Assembly: GCA_028455995.1 (NCBI GenBank)
Contig: JABELC010000013.1
Coordinates: forward strand, 124,001 to 188,000
Source of the DNA: Scleromitrula shiraiana
Taxonomy: Eukaryota; Ascomycota; Leotiomycetes; Helotiales; Sclerotiniaceae
DNA: 64,000 bases
Direction of reading: 5' to 3'
A model generated the notes under the pieces. That model worked only from the letters and a program-made list of their open reading frames with translations, had not been told where the DNA came from and did not search any database. The translations under genes were made by a program, and so were the position numbers. Positions 11,501 through 24,460 of the stretch are shown in pieces. Position 1 is the stretch's first letter. The number at the start of each line of letters is the position of its first letter.

Positions 11501-12784
11501 CTTTTTTAAAAGTACTAGTATCCACTCGATTGGAAATTAGAAACTTGGAATCGCTTTTGTTTGGTATCTTGGAATTTTGGCTTTGGCTTTGGCTTTGATT
11601 GCATCCATGCATGCATTTACCTGAGGGTGCTTCGCGTACGTACGTACTAGTAGGTAAGGTTATCTAGCTATCTATCTATCTATCTTTCTATCTATCTGAA
11701 TACCTCCTACCTCCTACTAGTACCTCCACATCACAGCACAACACAACATCCACTCACCTTTCAACCCACTCACTTTCAAGTTCAGCCCACTCACCTTTCA
11801 TACCCGAGTCAACATCCACTCGACTCGGTGGGTGGCTGGTAAGCCCGGCAAGCCTGGAGGTGTACCAACCTGAAACACCACTGAGGATATCTCGGCTTGC
11901 TTCACATTTTACATGCTTCATGGACACCCCATTCTCACGACTCTTCTTCTTCTACAGCAAAATCGAATTTCAAATACCATAGCAGTCTGTCAAACTAGTC
12001 TGTCAAATCAGTCAGTCAGTGAACATCTCATCCATCTCATCCATCCATCTCATCTATCCGAAAGTATAAAACCGCGGCGCGGCGGATGTATCCGGTCGGT
12101 ATAATATTCGCTCGATCGCTCGCTCGCTCGCTCGCTCTTTAGATTTCTCGGAGGTCGAGCATACATAGAGGAGAGAAGACAGATCAAAACTTTTGAGATT
12201 GATTGATTGATTTCATGCGTGGAGATATGGTGCGTGGTTTTGCTGTACTGTGTGTACGTTTCGTTGTGATGTGATTTGATGTGATGTGATGTTACACCCA
12301 CTTTGATGGAGAATGCCCATTTCCTCGCTATCTAGGTATGATTATGCTATTTTTGTACACTTCTTGGGTGGTTTTTGGGTCAACTAAGTAAATAGGTAGA
12401 TAGGTAGATAGGTATAAATTCTTCAGTATTGAAGAGCCTTTTGTTTTCCATCTACATACAAGTTTTCAAATCATTGGATTTGAATCTTGTAGTATTGTAT
12501 TGTACTTGGTTACATGTTGTGGCCGTAATAATGACCATATGATATTTCTTACGGCGGCGCGAACGGGTGGTTGGACCCCTTCAATATGGATATGATGGAT
12601 GGATGGTATTTAGTCGTTGAGCGAGCTACTTACATACAGCATGTACCATGTCATATTGCATTTACATGAATAGCTTCGTATTTTGATCCATCACTCACTC
12701 ACGAAACCCACGAATTCCAATCCATCCAAGCCCGATAAACAAAATAAAAGGTCCAAAAAACCTCGGACGGTATTTCCATATTCT

Positions 12785-12885
12785 CTCTAGATCCCATTTC
12801 ACCATCCCACCATGTACCCATCCATCTCACCATCTCACCATCCATCCACCATCCATCCATCCATCCATCCATCCATCATCCATCG
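12785..12885. repeat. Degenerate CCAT/CATC repeat
   Basis: An irregular run of CCAT and CATC units, with a perfect (CCAT)n core near 12853-12880. Confidence 0.8.
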
Positions 12886-13147
12886 GTTTTTCGGAAGGAT
12901 TTCTCAATCCAGTGTATACAAGAAATCGAATCGGTTCCTGCATTCCTGTACGTTCAAGGGTTGGGCTATCAAGCTTAGCTTACCTTAGCTTAGCTTACGT
13001 TAAGGTAAGGTTGTAGATCTAAACTAAACTAAACGGAAAGACAGCGTACCTGTTTGATCGTCCTTGATGAAACTTGACCGACCGACCGACCGACCGCTCT
13101 ATTTTATTTTATTCTGTTCACTGCACTCTGTCTGCACTGCAGGGCAC

Positions 13148-13184
13148 TGTGCTGTGCTGTGCTGTGCTGTGCTGTGCTGTGCTG
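13148..13184. repeat. (TGTGC)n pentanucleotide repeat
   Basis: About seven TGTGC units. The same unit also occurs inside STE12 intron 3 (about 4173-4193). Confidence 0.9.
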
Positions 13185-16100
13185 CGATGCACGGGACGGG
13201 TATGCTATGCTATTTAGTAGCTACTAGCGGGGGCTAGCTAGAACTGGGTGTGAGCCGGAGATTGTAGTGGGGATAGTTACTTTTTTGCAGGGAAAAACCT
13301 GTGCTATGGATGTGGATAGTGAGTATTGTGAACGGGGTTTTTTTGTGAAGCTAAGCTTGATCCTGGTTGGTGGGTAGGAAGGCGATACGAAGGTACGAAG
13401 GTACGAAGGTATGAGGGGAAGGTTGATTCATCTATCTATCTATCTATTTATCTATCCATGGATAACTTCAACCAACTGTGCCAACCTCAACAACCTCATC
13501 GCATTGCAATAATAAATCCGATGATGAAAATGTAGGGTAATTTTTTGATAGCGGTGTGATATCCAGAAACGGCCGCATACCGTATTAACATCACCTGTAA
13601 GTCACCAAATATTATTTTTACATTATTACCTAGGTATCTACAGAAAAAAGATAAGTGAGAATGAAAAATATTTGCCAATGCTTTTTCCTGCTCCCACAAT
13701 TCGCAATGAATTCCCCGAGAATGGAAATAAATGATCAACCCAATACTGAACCGATGCGTAGCATAAGCTGCATGGCATAGACATAGATATCTCCAGATAA
13801 GCGCGGTGGTTGGAAATGTGTATATACGGTAGACAGATATTTGCCAATCATTCCAACAATCTTCAGCATGCTGTATGTACGTACCATGGATATAACCATA
13901 TAAGCAACCTTCAGCGTTTAGCATTCCTTGATTCATCAATCGACTGACCACTTGGATAAGACCTCGTCGATTCCCGCATCAAATGTAACATATATCTCTA
14001 ATCGCCTGTATTACTGGATACAAAATACCTAGCTACATCATGGTTATGATTGTGATTATGAATATGAATATGATTATAACGGCTGGGTACATATCTATGT
14101 CGTATTCCCGAAAATAGATATTTCTGTAGCTGTACATGCACGTATGGTATGTATGTATCGTCGGTAGATGAATTTACTGGTAAATATCTCGCCGCTGCAG
14201 AAAAAGTTTAGATACCGAGCGCTTCGCTATCCGTACATAGATTTCTCACACAATCGATTGGATGAGAATAAATTGTTTGAAAATCGTCGAATTTTTTCAA
14301 AAAAATATTCCTTTATTGGGTAATAAATCACTTATGGACATGGATAGTATTATTTATTATGCATGAAACATAGTTCCAGCTTTCTTGAGAGTTTGAATTG
14401 GTTGGATTGGTTGGATTAGTTGAATTAATACTAGAAAACTAGGAACGGCTGTCTCATCTTTTTTGCATCAATAATGCTTATAATGCTTATAATTTACTTG
14501 GGAAATTGATCATCTGTTATCCTTTTAATCCCTTCCATTTTTTTTAGGTCTACTTCCGTATTAATCGTATTAATGTACACAGATAGATCTAGAAGCATCA
14601 AATCATCAGCCATTCAATTCAATTCAATTATTCCAGCCACTTTTATATGGATACTTTCGGGCCGTGTTCAGAAATCTATACCCAAGATTCTTTTCACTCG
14701 CAACTCGGTAGAACTATATTATATTGGCGCTTCCGACCCGTTTACATTGGACACCATACCATACCATGCCATACCATACCATACCATACCATACCATGGC
14801 TGCCCGCCCATAGGATAGGTAAATATCGTATCATCCAAAATATTCTTCAACTCTCAAATCAAAAGTCAAGCGTCTATTTCGAATTTCTCAAGTGCTCTTT
14901 CCCAATCATATTCATTGAAGATTTAAAGTATCACATGTTCAGTTTCTTCTTCTTTTCGGGCTCGCATGCTCCCTAGGACATGGACACCATCTGTGCTTTT
15001 CTCTTTCTTTCTTCCCTATGAGGTCTTGACTCTTATGCCTTGCATATGATCTACTATTGTGAAACATACACAATATCACTCTAGAATCTAAGATGTGGAT
15101 GTAGGTAGCTTGCGCCGTTCTCTCTTTCTCTTCATACGGTACTTCCTTACTTTACTTTGCCTTGTCTGCCTTACCTGCCCTGCCTTGCCTTGCCTTGCCT
15201 TGCTTTTCCATGTCAAAGTACCAATTGCCAAGACGAAACAAAGGAGGATTGCCATTTTACTTTGCACCAAACCTGATGTTTTCCCGCTTTACCATCCATC
15301 AATCCATCCATTATCCAAGAGGCTGGCTTCCTTCTACTACCCTACCAATTTTTAATGTCACTGCACAGCTGGAGCTTTTACAATGACAAAGAGAAGATTC
15401 CTAGGTAAAATACGTATAGTGTATGTATGTAGGAGTAAGCTCTCAGACATAGGGTAGTAGCACAGCACAGTAATCTGATTTTTTAAAATTAAAAGTCCTA
15501 GCCAACCGACATTTTACATACCTCTCTACCGACTGTCCATTGCATGAACTACTGTACCGAGCTTTCGCTTTCGTACCTTACATACATTATTACATAAACT
15601 TCTTACTTTACTTACATCATATTAGCTAGCTGCAAGTTGGTGGCTCAATCAATGTAATTTCCCCCTTATTGAACTTTATGCCTCTATCGATCGTATGTCT
15701 CTGGAGAGATCTTGCTTCCCGAAACATCCAATACGAGAAGGATCCAGAAATCGGGCTTGTTTTGAATCAAAAAGAAAACAAGACAAGAATGATTCCAGTG
15801 TGAAATTGTTGCATATCTCGAAACGAAGGATCTAAGATCTAACTTTTTTATCTCTTTTATCTTTTTTGTTTGATTTGTTGAAGGTTTGAAATTGCTGACT
15901 TCTGATTCTTGGGATTCTTTGGCTTGCGGCGTAGTGGGAAGGAAGGAAGGGGGGATTTTGAGGGATACAACGTGATGATGTTGGAGCCTCATCGTTTTCT
16001 TACATCGATGTTTCTGATCATATGTTTATGTTTATGTGATGGTGGTACAGCTACTCGTATTCAATGTTTCCATGTTAGTTTCGTGTGAATGGGTGGTACT

Positions 16101-19100
16101 CTCCTCATGAATATGAATGCCACACCCATACTTTCAATACGTATGTACATTCTGTATATCTCTGCTTGGATAGATAGATTCATGTACACAAATTCCTCGT
16201 CAACTTCATACTGTATCTCTGTTACATTCATCCTTTCGTGAATACACTCCATTGAGGTCACCACACTCCTGCATACGTGAATGTGCACATCGATTTCTCA
16301 TCACATCTTCAAGCTCGTATCTATGTCACTTTTCCATCTGATCTGTCTACCCCTTCAATTCAAATCAACATCGTCCACACGACCACGCCCCTTCAGATCC
16401 TCCTCGTGTAGTCCTCGAGAGATCCCAATAACTTCTCACAAGTTGAACGTCATAACTCCTGCACATAACATTCACAATACGAGTCTATAAACTACCCCTA
16501 TCTATTTTCATCCCCCTTTATTCAAAGAGCATGTATACCATTTGATATCTCATCTAGAACTCTTACTCACTCGCACAAGTATCCCGTACATGAACAAGCT
16601 TGAACTAAAGAGTAAACTAACACCAACACATCCCATAATACCAAACCAGTGACTACCCCCATTCTTGATCGAGTTACGATGTGAGACCCCACTTCCCAAT
16701 ATAAGACTTGATATCAAGGCCATGCATGGTGAAAATATACGGTGTGTAACGAAGTATCTCCATACACTATGAACCAGATCACCAGCGAGGGAAACCTCTA
16801 GATGGGATTGACATCTACTATTTTAGCATTCTCATTCCCCATTTGAGCTTGTCCAAACCATATATATCAAAGGCGATCCACGTATCTACCAATCCACCAA
16901 TCTCTACCCCATAAATTGAATTTCATCCCTATAACATCATCACAATTCACTCCTTAAAAGCCCCACGGGCATATCGATGATGGCAGTCTTATCAAGTTCC
17001 AAATCCTGACAGATTGAAAACTAACTCTGGGTATATGTATGTAAATATCAAGCTTCTGTTGACATTCATCCGGTAATCAACAGGATCAACCTGCGCGCTG
17101 AAGCAAATGAAGGGTAACCATAAAAGTAGACTGTGTGTCAGATAAGAAGAATAGTGGATATACAATGCGGGAAATATCTGGATTATGATAATGATGATAT
17201 CTTCAGCAATAACAGAAGAGTTGATGATATGATATTTAATAATAACGGAGAGATCTCGCCATGATTCTTGATATCTCCTTCCAGTGACTGCGAATCATAC
17301 CCGATCACTGTTAATATATAGTCCATCGTAATCTATCACATCCAGATATCCTTTACATATCTATCTCCAAATCTTATACCGGAGAGGTGACAAAAACGGC
17401 ATAACACAGAACCTCCAACCTACGAACCATGACGGAATCCCATTCTTTTCCATCTCTCTGTGCTGAAGATACCCATTGATGCTCAATCTTGTAGTTTACA
17501 TACCCGTGAAGAAAAATGAGAAGAACGATACTATTTGCTCCCCGGTATTGAAAAATCCAGATGTTTTATTGGATATTATATTTCAAAAGTGAATCACCAC
17601 CTACATCTACCTATCTAGGTATCCAATACATCATCTCAAATTGCCGTATGAGAAGGAGGGATACTATTCATTCACTGCAATCTAGGGTGTGAATATAGAT
17701 ATCTTCCGCAATGAATGGATGGAAGGATTTGTTTTACTCCCGTAAAGATCGGGTGATATTCAAGAACGCTTTGATATATGGGTTTTGGTTTGAGTTGAAG
17801 AGGTAGTTGAGATGGATTGAAGTGAGTGACTACAAGTTCAAGGATGGGAGATTAAAACTGTTTGAGCTGGCGGGCAATAATATGGGATGGGGGGAGATGA
17901 GAATGGTTGTTTGGGTTTCGACCGTGGGAATATTCTACTTCAGTTGTTGTTGTTGTTGTTGTTGTTGCAGCATACGGACTAAAGTGAAGGGGGTACTGGA
18001 TGATGATCACATATTCCGATATTGAGAATATCATACCAACTATGGCATGGATGCACTCACTATCAATTTACAAATTACATTCAGCTAAAAATATACCAAG
18101 CTCATTGCAGAAATCTCGGTTTCTTGATATGATGAAAATAATAGTTTGAAGATCGAATTCCGAAAAATGTTACTTTCGATCTCATATCTATCTTTCCATC
18201 TTTGAAACTTCCCTTCACATATGCCATCAAGCTCCAACTTCCGTATAAAGTGAATTCTCACACTCGAGAACTATACGTAATACAGAAATTGACATCAATT
18301 CCCAAGATCCTGATCTCGGCATTCAGATTCATATATGCAAGTACATCCAAAAAGAAACTCACCTACATTAACCCATCTCCCCATCCACCCATCCGAGAAT
18401 CTATGCCTAATTCTATCTTACCCTATCTCATACTATCCCATCCCAATCCAACATCCATCCACTAACACATCTCCATCTATCTCTTTATGCAACCCCTCGC
18501 CCCTCACATCAATGCACCCATCTCCCCCAAACCCAAAAAAAATTATGTTTGACATAAAATCGCGACATGCAACAAAAGCCACCCTGTTCCCTCCCATCTA
18601 AAACACCAACCAACATGCCCCTCTCCGTCCCATTCCCATTCCTAATCTAGAAAAGGGATCCCAGCCCGAGATATGATAGAGATCTAAGTGGGGGAGTGTT
18701 GATGTAAATAAATGGCCACTCGAACTTGAATCTCCCAATACAATCTAGCTCTGTACGAAACTAGACTGCATCGGACTGCGGATGTTGGTTGTATTTAGCC
18801 CTTTAGGATATGTTCATCACGTACTTTACGATCATGCCATTTGTTCTGGTTAGACGAGTTACTTACGTACTTACTTACTATACTGTATGCATATGAATAC
18901 AATATGTATCGGGTATAAGTTTGGTCGAGTTGGGCTAAGTGAAGTAAGTGAAGTGAAGTGGATATGGAGATGGAGATGAGGTCGTGTCGTGCAGCGATCA
19001 GTGCCTTCCAAAAGAGGTTTGCGGAGCCGAAAGACGCTGCATTGGTTCTATTCTATGTAGCATTGCGAAAATAGTGTCATGGATAAAGTAATCACGTTTT

Positions 19101-21688
19101 ACGTGATGAGCTGGATGGATGTGGAGGGGTTCAAAAGTGGAGCGGTGCACTAGACTTGGTTATGCGTTCTGTGTATTGATTGAGGGAATTGAAGGAGGGG
19201 GATGAACTTGATGGGGGGAATAATGGATGGGTGGCTTTTTGGGTATGTTTGAAGTTGTGTGGTCAACTATGGCAGAAAGATCTAGGTATATATGTATGTA
19301 TGTCCGTCTCTTCAAACATCATCCAACAGACAGAAGAATAGAATAGCCAAATCCTTCAATCGAAATGAAATGCTCGACCAGCAGTTACTTAGTGTAAAGT
19401 ACAGGACACCCAGCAATCCCAGCACGCAATATGCGGGGCAAGAATGCATGGGCGAGAACGTAACTTGTGAATTCGAGATTTGAGATCTTTTCTTGCCGCT
19501 GAGCATTGAGCATTGCACATCGTAGACGCCGAGCCAACGGTACGATGCGATACGGTGAGATACGGTGAAGATACAATATCTTATCAAAGAAAACAAGATA
19601 ATAAATACAACAAGATAATCCGATCCACATTTGATCATGGTTCTTGATGAAGAAATTTTTTGAAGAAAAAATTATATGCTGGTTGGTCTTTGCGATCCCC
19701 ACAGTTCGATATCCATTTGCAGATTTCAAACAGCCGCCCGGCATGGCATACATATCTACTAGGTATGATATCATGGTATCCATCTTATCTTCCCCGAAAA
19801 CAAACAATGCACAAACGAACGCTATCTTTGCGATGAGATGAGATATCGTGAGTCTGAACCCATGAAAAGTAATAAATAGATGGCCAGGAGGAAGCTCGTA
19901 GCCGATTGAATAACCCAATCTCAAAAAAAAAGAAAAAAAAAACGTTTCCATGAAGAAAAATAGAGGAATCTTAATAGCAAGTATGGACTTTTATTCTATA
20001 GCTGAGAAATTCTCGTCTCTTGCGATCTCAACTTCGCAACTGAGAGAGATCCTGATATCCATCTAAGCCAGAACGAACCGGAGCATAGCATGGCATGGCC
20101 TAATAGGGAAAGAACCAACTAACTGATTGCGATAAACATTACATAGGCTCAAAGAAAAAAAAAGACGCACCCAACAGGTATGGACGGACAAGGAAGGAAA
20201 AGCGAATGCGAATCCAAGTCTATCACAATAACGTTCCCCGATTAACAGCCAGACCAGTCACAGATCCAAGGGGAAAAGAAGAAGAGATTTCAAGCCTAGG
20301 ATATATGGCGAGGTGAGGTGCATCCATATTCCATATCGTCGTCTAGATATGATATCGATGGCATGGGTAGTTCTAGGGGGGAAGAGTGGGAGTGTTAGAT
20401 ACTATGTACATACCGGTAGATAGATAGATCTATCTAGATGAAACACACATGATATTTCTTGTACAGGAATGTTTTTTTTCCTCCGAATTCTTGGTGCTTG
20501 CATGCGTAGTGCATATTTGCCATGTCGGTGGTGTAGATAGATGGGATGGGATGGGATTTCTTGCTATTTTAGATGTTTGTATGTATGTATCTATATATTA
20601 CTTGATAACATTCGATCCGTATTAAGCAAGCAGGCCATTTCCATTCTCGAAACAGATATCAACTTACCTGCTTGCTTGTAGAGTAGGTGATTATCAGACT
20701 GATGTGGATGAATTAACCCCTATAACTGAACATAAAAATTCCTAGCAATTATAGTAGAGATGAAGGACTTTTATAGTTCTTAAGACATGACTGAAGTCTT
20801 GATAGAAATCTGACGGTAGCACAAGACGGTAGTACAAGCTCCACTTTTACTTGCTTGTATCACCTAATGCGGGGAAGATGCATCGATCATCGCAGCAGCA
20901 GCCATAGATAGATAGTATCTAATAATAATTATATGACCGATAGAAAGAATCAAATTCATCGTTGAAATCGAGGTGTTGGTTCCATTTCAGCTGGGTGGTA
21001 TGATATTCCTCGGTCGATAGGTAGCATCAATCTCTGTCTAATTAGATGATATGATCACCCGGAGATGATTCTCCTTTTTGTATTATGTTGTGTGTTATTT
21101 TTCAATTGAAGATATCGAATACGTACAAACATGAGCATGAACATAAATATATAAATCAACAATAGCCTCAATAACCTACTCATCTTCTCACAGTTTCGCT
21201 TTCTCCTCTTGTTCTTGCTTCTCGATTGATGCATATCTATTGATACGAATAGCTTTATATTTTTTGATACTAACTAATAAATGCTAATTCTAAAACTAAC
21301 AAACTAATCAATCCTCTATTGACTTGACTTGACTTGACGTGTATTCATGTGTAGATATCGTTGCCGATTCAATTTTTGTCTTCACCCGTTCCCCTTGGTA
21401 TCTAAATCAACTCGACTCAACCCAACTCGATCAACTCAACTTAACTCCATACATGCATACTATACTTGAAACTTTCCCCAAAACAAAATGCATATGATAT
21501 GTAAATGCAACCGACTTGAACCAACCACCCAGCGTATATAAATGATATGCGTAACTCCACACAGAAAAGAACTGCCAACAATGCATACGATAAGAAAAAT
21601 ATCCACCCACCCACCGCTTGCTAACCATGCATTCGTATCACATCTCAGTCATATCACATCGTACAAACAAACAATCATGCAAACTCAA

Positions 21689-24460
21689 TCAAGCGTCTCC
21701 CGTCGCAACCCCCAAACCAATTCCCTTATTTCTTCCTTTCCTCAAAACCTCCAATGCCCTACCCACCGCGTTCAAATCCCCAAGTAGCGTAACATGTCCC
21801 CTATCACTTCTAATCTTCCCTCCATTAACCAACATATATCCATCCGGCAACATTGCCTCCTTAGCAAGACAAACTCCATCACCACTTGCAAACGCCAAAT
21901 TATCATAAACATCCTGACAGGGAATACCCTCTTTGCCCGCGACTTTGGCTCCGTATACGGTAGGGATGGATTTACCATATATAACGGCAAGTGGTGGGTA
22001 GCGATTTGCCGTGGAGATTTCAGGACGAAAATGCAACTCTTCCTTGAATTTTTTGGTTTCAGAGAGCGTGCGAGCGAGATAGGCAATGGCTTTGTCACGA
22101 GGAAGTGTTACGGCTGTGGATACGGAAGTCGAGGCGCTGTGGCCTTTTGACGAAGAGGAATTATTACCCATTGTGTTACCCATTTGCATAGCAAGACTGC
22201 GATCGGTGCCGCCTTCGATACCCCGGAGAACATCTGCTGCTCTGCTAGTTTTGGATTGGTCAGTTGATTGACCACGGTCACGGTCTTCGTTTTCGTTGCG
22301 GGTGGTGTTGGGATTTAGGGATGAAGGGGTGCTGGTTCCTGAGCTTGATTTCTTGCCATTCATTGGGAGACTCAAGAAACTTCCTGGTAGGTTGAGGATA
22401 CTGCCCAGTCCACTTTTTTGTGATATTGGTGGCAATGGAGGATCGGTTACTGGAGACCAACGATATTTGATCCAGTCATCAAGATTGAAGAAATCGACTG
22501 GGTATTTCTCGCCAGTGTGAAGGTCAAAGAAGCACTCTCCGTTCTCTGGGAGTAGAACAAAACTAGTCCTTAATGTAAAGTTCACTTGAGCTGTTAGTAC
22601 TCTCGAACTCAAGAGTACAGCATCTCCATTCCTGAAGGGCCCAAGGATGTTAATACAAGATTGTGGAACACCAGCGTACAAAACTCCACTGAAAAGCTCT
22701 GGCTTCTGATTTACAACATGTCGTGTGATTAAGCCACCCAAAGAATGGGCAATAACCAAAGCACCAGGAGGTTTCTCTCCATTGGGGCCTGGCTGATTGG
22801 AGGGAAGCCCTTCCAGAAATTTCTGGAGCCTTCTACTTAACAGATGTGGGCTTAATCTCCAATCGTAGCCATAGTCATGAACTCTGAGCTTGCCATTACG
22901 AGCATTCTCACAATCTCGTAATCGTTTGAACAACCTCTTAGAAATATCTACTGGTCCGATGTTTTGAAGCATGCCAGATGCGTAGATCCTCTCTTCCATA
23001 GTCTCCTCATCTTCAGGGTTCAATCCGATTTCCAAATTGACTTTACGCATGTTGAGCCCTACCTTGACAGGAACCCATAGTTGACGATGAGGATATTTAG
23101 CTGATCGAAGGATTGATCCTCGATATCCACCCATGATCACAACATCACCAGTCAAATGTTCTAGTGCGCGATCGAGGGCGTTAGCGGGTTCCGCCTGGGG
23201 ACGCGAGTTATCATTAACGACCCCGGTGGAGGGGGCTTTTGGAGCTCGTGCGGATATAGGACTAGGTTCAAGAGTTTTCTTTCTCGTATTCGTGGTGGGA
23301 AGAATGGTTGGAAGAATGTCTGAGTTTGTATCAGTAATTGACTTTGACCTGTACGACAAATTGCTCGAATTCAAAAAGTTCATGCTAAAGCCAAAACTGG
23401 GTACATGGGGCATACTCGGCATGCTCGGTATTTGTGGCATTCGAAATGCAGATCGATCCTGCAGAGAGTCTCTGATAGCTTTGACTCGTGAGTTAACTTG
23501 TTCATGGTGGTTTTCAAAACGTGTATCGTCACCTAGAGACGAGGCTCGAGATAGACTGTGATAAAGCATTGAATCATCAGAGGTTGCTCTACGAATAGTA
23601 TTCGGTCGATCCGAAGATCCTACTGAACCATTGCCCGAAAAACTAGACTCCCGATGATGCCCAGAGTTAGTAGCTTGACGAGGTCGCTTTTTCAAATGGT
23701 CATCTACTGGTAGCATGTTTGGATGCGGCGGAGTTCTCTGTTTAAGACTGCCAGACGATATAGAGGTGGGGGAAAATGCTGCACTTCTTGGGGAACTAAT
23801 TGATCCTCTAGATTTATGATTCGTACTTGATGTCCCAAACAAATTTCCAACCTGAGAAATCGAAGGCAAGTTTTTTGGTAACAGCTTTCTTAGTGCTTCA
23901 GCACCATTGGAAAGAGAACCTTGACGCTTTCTTCCACTATCAAATATCCCATGTAACGATGATGTCTGAGTATTATCCGAATTTTCTACAACAATCAGTT
24001 TCGGTCCGGACCGCCATGGTGATGGCGGTGACTTTCGTTCAGCGTCCAATTTTGGCGAAGGTAATTTTCCAAGCGACTTATCCGTACTAGGAGCCTCTAG
24101 CCTTTCCTCACCAAATGGTCTAATTGTATGTGATTGTTCCGCTGGTGGTGTCTCAGGATCACTATCGAAGTAACCTCCTCCTAGGTCGTCCATTGCTGCA
24201 GCCTTTTCCGCGGCAGGTGTCTTTGCAGACTTCAGACGCGACGCTGCATGACTGATTGTGACACCTATAATCGATTGGGCATCCTCGTCTGATATATGAG
24301 ATGCAGCCATATTGTCCGCTTCGTCCGATACTTCATCGCTGAGTTCGTTTTCATCTCCAGTCATGTATGCTGATGAATCTGTTGATGACGGCATTTCGAT
24401 GTGTTGTGGAATTGTGCCCGAAGCCATTTTCCGCACTCGTCTTTGTTCCATTGTATCCAT
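21689..24460 (-). CDS. Alpha/beta-hydrolase, LCAT/PGAP1-like lipase with long disordered N-terminus
   Basis: Intronless frame of 923 residues. Residues 1 to about 425 are Ser/Pro/Asp-rich and look disordered. The hydrolase domain follows: a first strand with an oxyanion-type loop (GDVVIMGGYRGSILR, about 438-452), then HDYGYDWRLSPHLL (528-541) as in lecithin:cholesterol acyltransferase relatives, then the nucleophile elbow VIAHSLGGL with Ser573. A serine-rich insert (about 680-790) precedes the C-terminal part, where Asp861 (ASGDGVC) and His889 (RGHVTLLGD) are the likely triad partners. The fold and triad are read from motifs. The substrate is unknown; a phospholipid or acylglycerol is a reasonable guess. 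No signal peptide or membrane segment is evident, so it is probably intracellular. Start chosen at the first in-frame ATG; Met4 and Met12 are alternatives. Confidence 0.85.
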   Translation of the reverse strand: MDTMEQRRVRKMASGTIPQHIEMPSSTDSSAYMTGDENELSDEVSDEADNMAASHISDEDAQSIIGVTISHAASRLKSAKTPAAEKAAAMDDLGGGYFDSDPETPPAEQSHTIRPFGEERLEAPSTDKSLGKLPSPKLDAERKSPPSPWRSGPKLIVVENSDNTQTSSLHGIFDSGRKRQGSLSNGAEALRKLLPKNLPSISQVGNLFGTSSTNHKSRGSISSPRSAAFSPTSISSGSLKQRTPPHPNMLPVDDHLKKRPRQATNSGHHRESSFSGNGSVGSSDRPNTIRRATSDDSMLYHSLSRASSLGDDTRFENHHEQVNSRVKAIRDSLQDRSAFRMPQIPSMPSMPHVPSFGFSMNFLNSSNLSYRSKSITDTNSDILPTILPTTNTRKKTLEPSPISARAPKAPSTGVVNDNSRPQAEPANALDRALEHLTGDVVIMGGYRGSILRSAKYPHRQLWVPVKVGLNMRKVNLEIGLNPEDEETMEERIYASGMLQNIGPVDISKRLFKRLRDCENARNGKLRVHDYGYDWRLSPHLLSRRLQKFLEGLPSNQPGPNGEKPPGALVIAHSLGGLITRHVVNQKPELFSGVLYAGVPQSCINILGPFRNGDAVLLSSRVLTAQVNFTLRTSFVLLPENGECFFDLHTGEKYPVDFFNLDDWIKYRWSPVTDPPLPPISQKSGLGSILNLPGSFLSLPMNGKKSSSGTSTPSSLNPNTTRNENEDRDRGQSTDQSKTSRAADVLRGIEGGTDRSLAMQMGNTMGNNSSSSKGHSASTSVSTAVTLPRDKAIAYLARTLSETKKFKEELHFRPEISTANRYPPLAVIYGKSIPTVYGAKVAGKEGIPCQDVYDNLAFASGDGVCLAKEAMLPDGYMLVNGGKIRSDRGHVTLLGDLNAVGRALEVLRKGRNKGIGLGVATGDA

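Larger units (their letters stand above)
6206..21688. other. About 15.5 kb gene-free, repeat-studded region
   Basis: Between the STE12 start and the lipase stop I find no frame with protein-like composition. The longest frames (7.0-7.4, 13.5-13.95 and 19.4-19.95 kb, minus) are low-complexity or show no family features. The first kilobase beyond STE12 (6206 to about 7600) is rich in GA/CT tracts, as promoters and 5' UTRs of filamentous fungi often are. The rest carries dozens of tetra-, penta- and hexanucleotide repeats, an AT-rich relic at about 11.17-11.5 kb and an imperfect palindrome at 7.88-7.97 kb. It may hold regulatory DNA, long non-coding RNA or decayed sequence. Confidence 0.55.

Noticed and set aside
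13496..13951. 151-codon minus-strand frame
   Set aside because: Random-looking composition (high Ile/Tyr/His/Cys, no motifs), in a gene-free region.
19385..19951. 188-codon minus-strand frame
   Set aside because: The longest frame in the gene-free region, but its translation has no domain-like pattern and a poly-Phe start from a poly-A run. Not supportable without transcript data.
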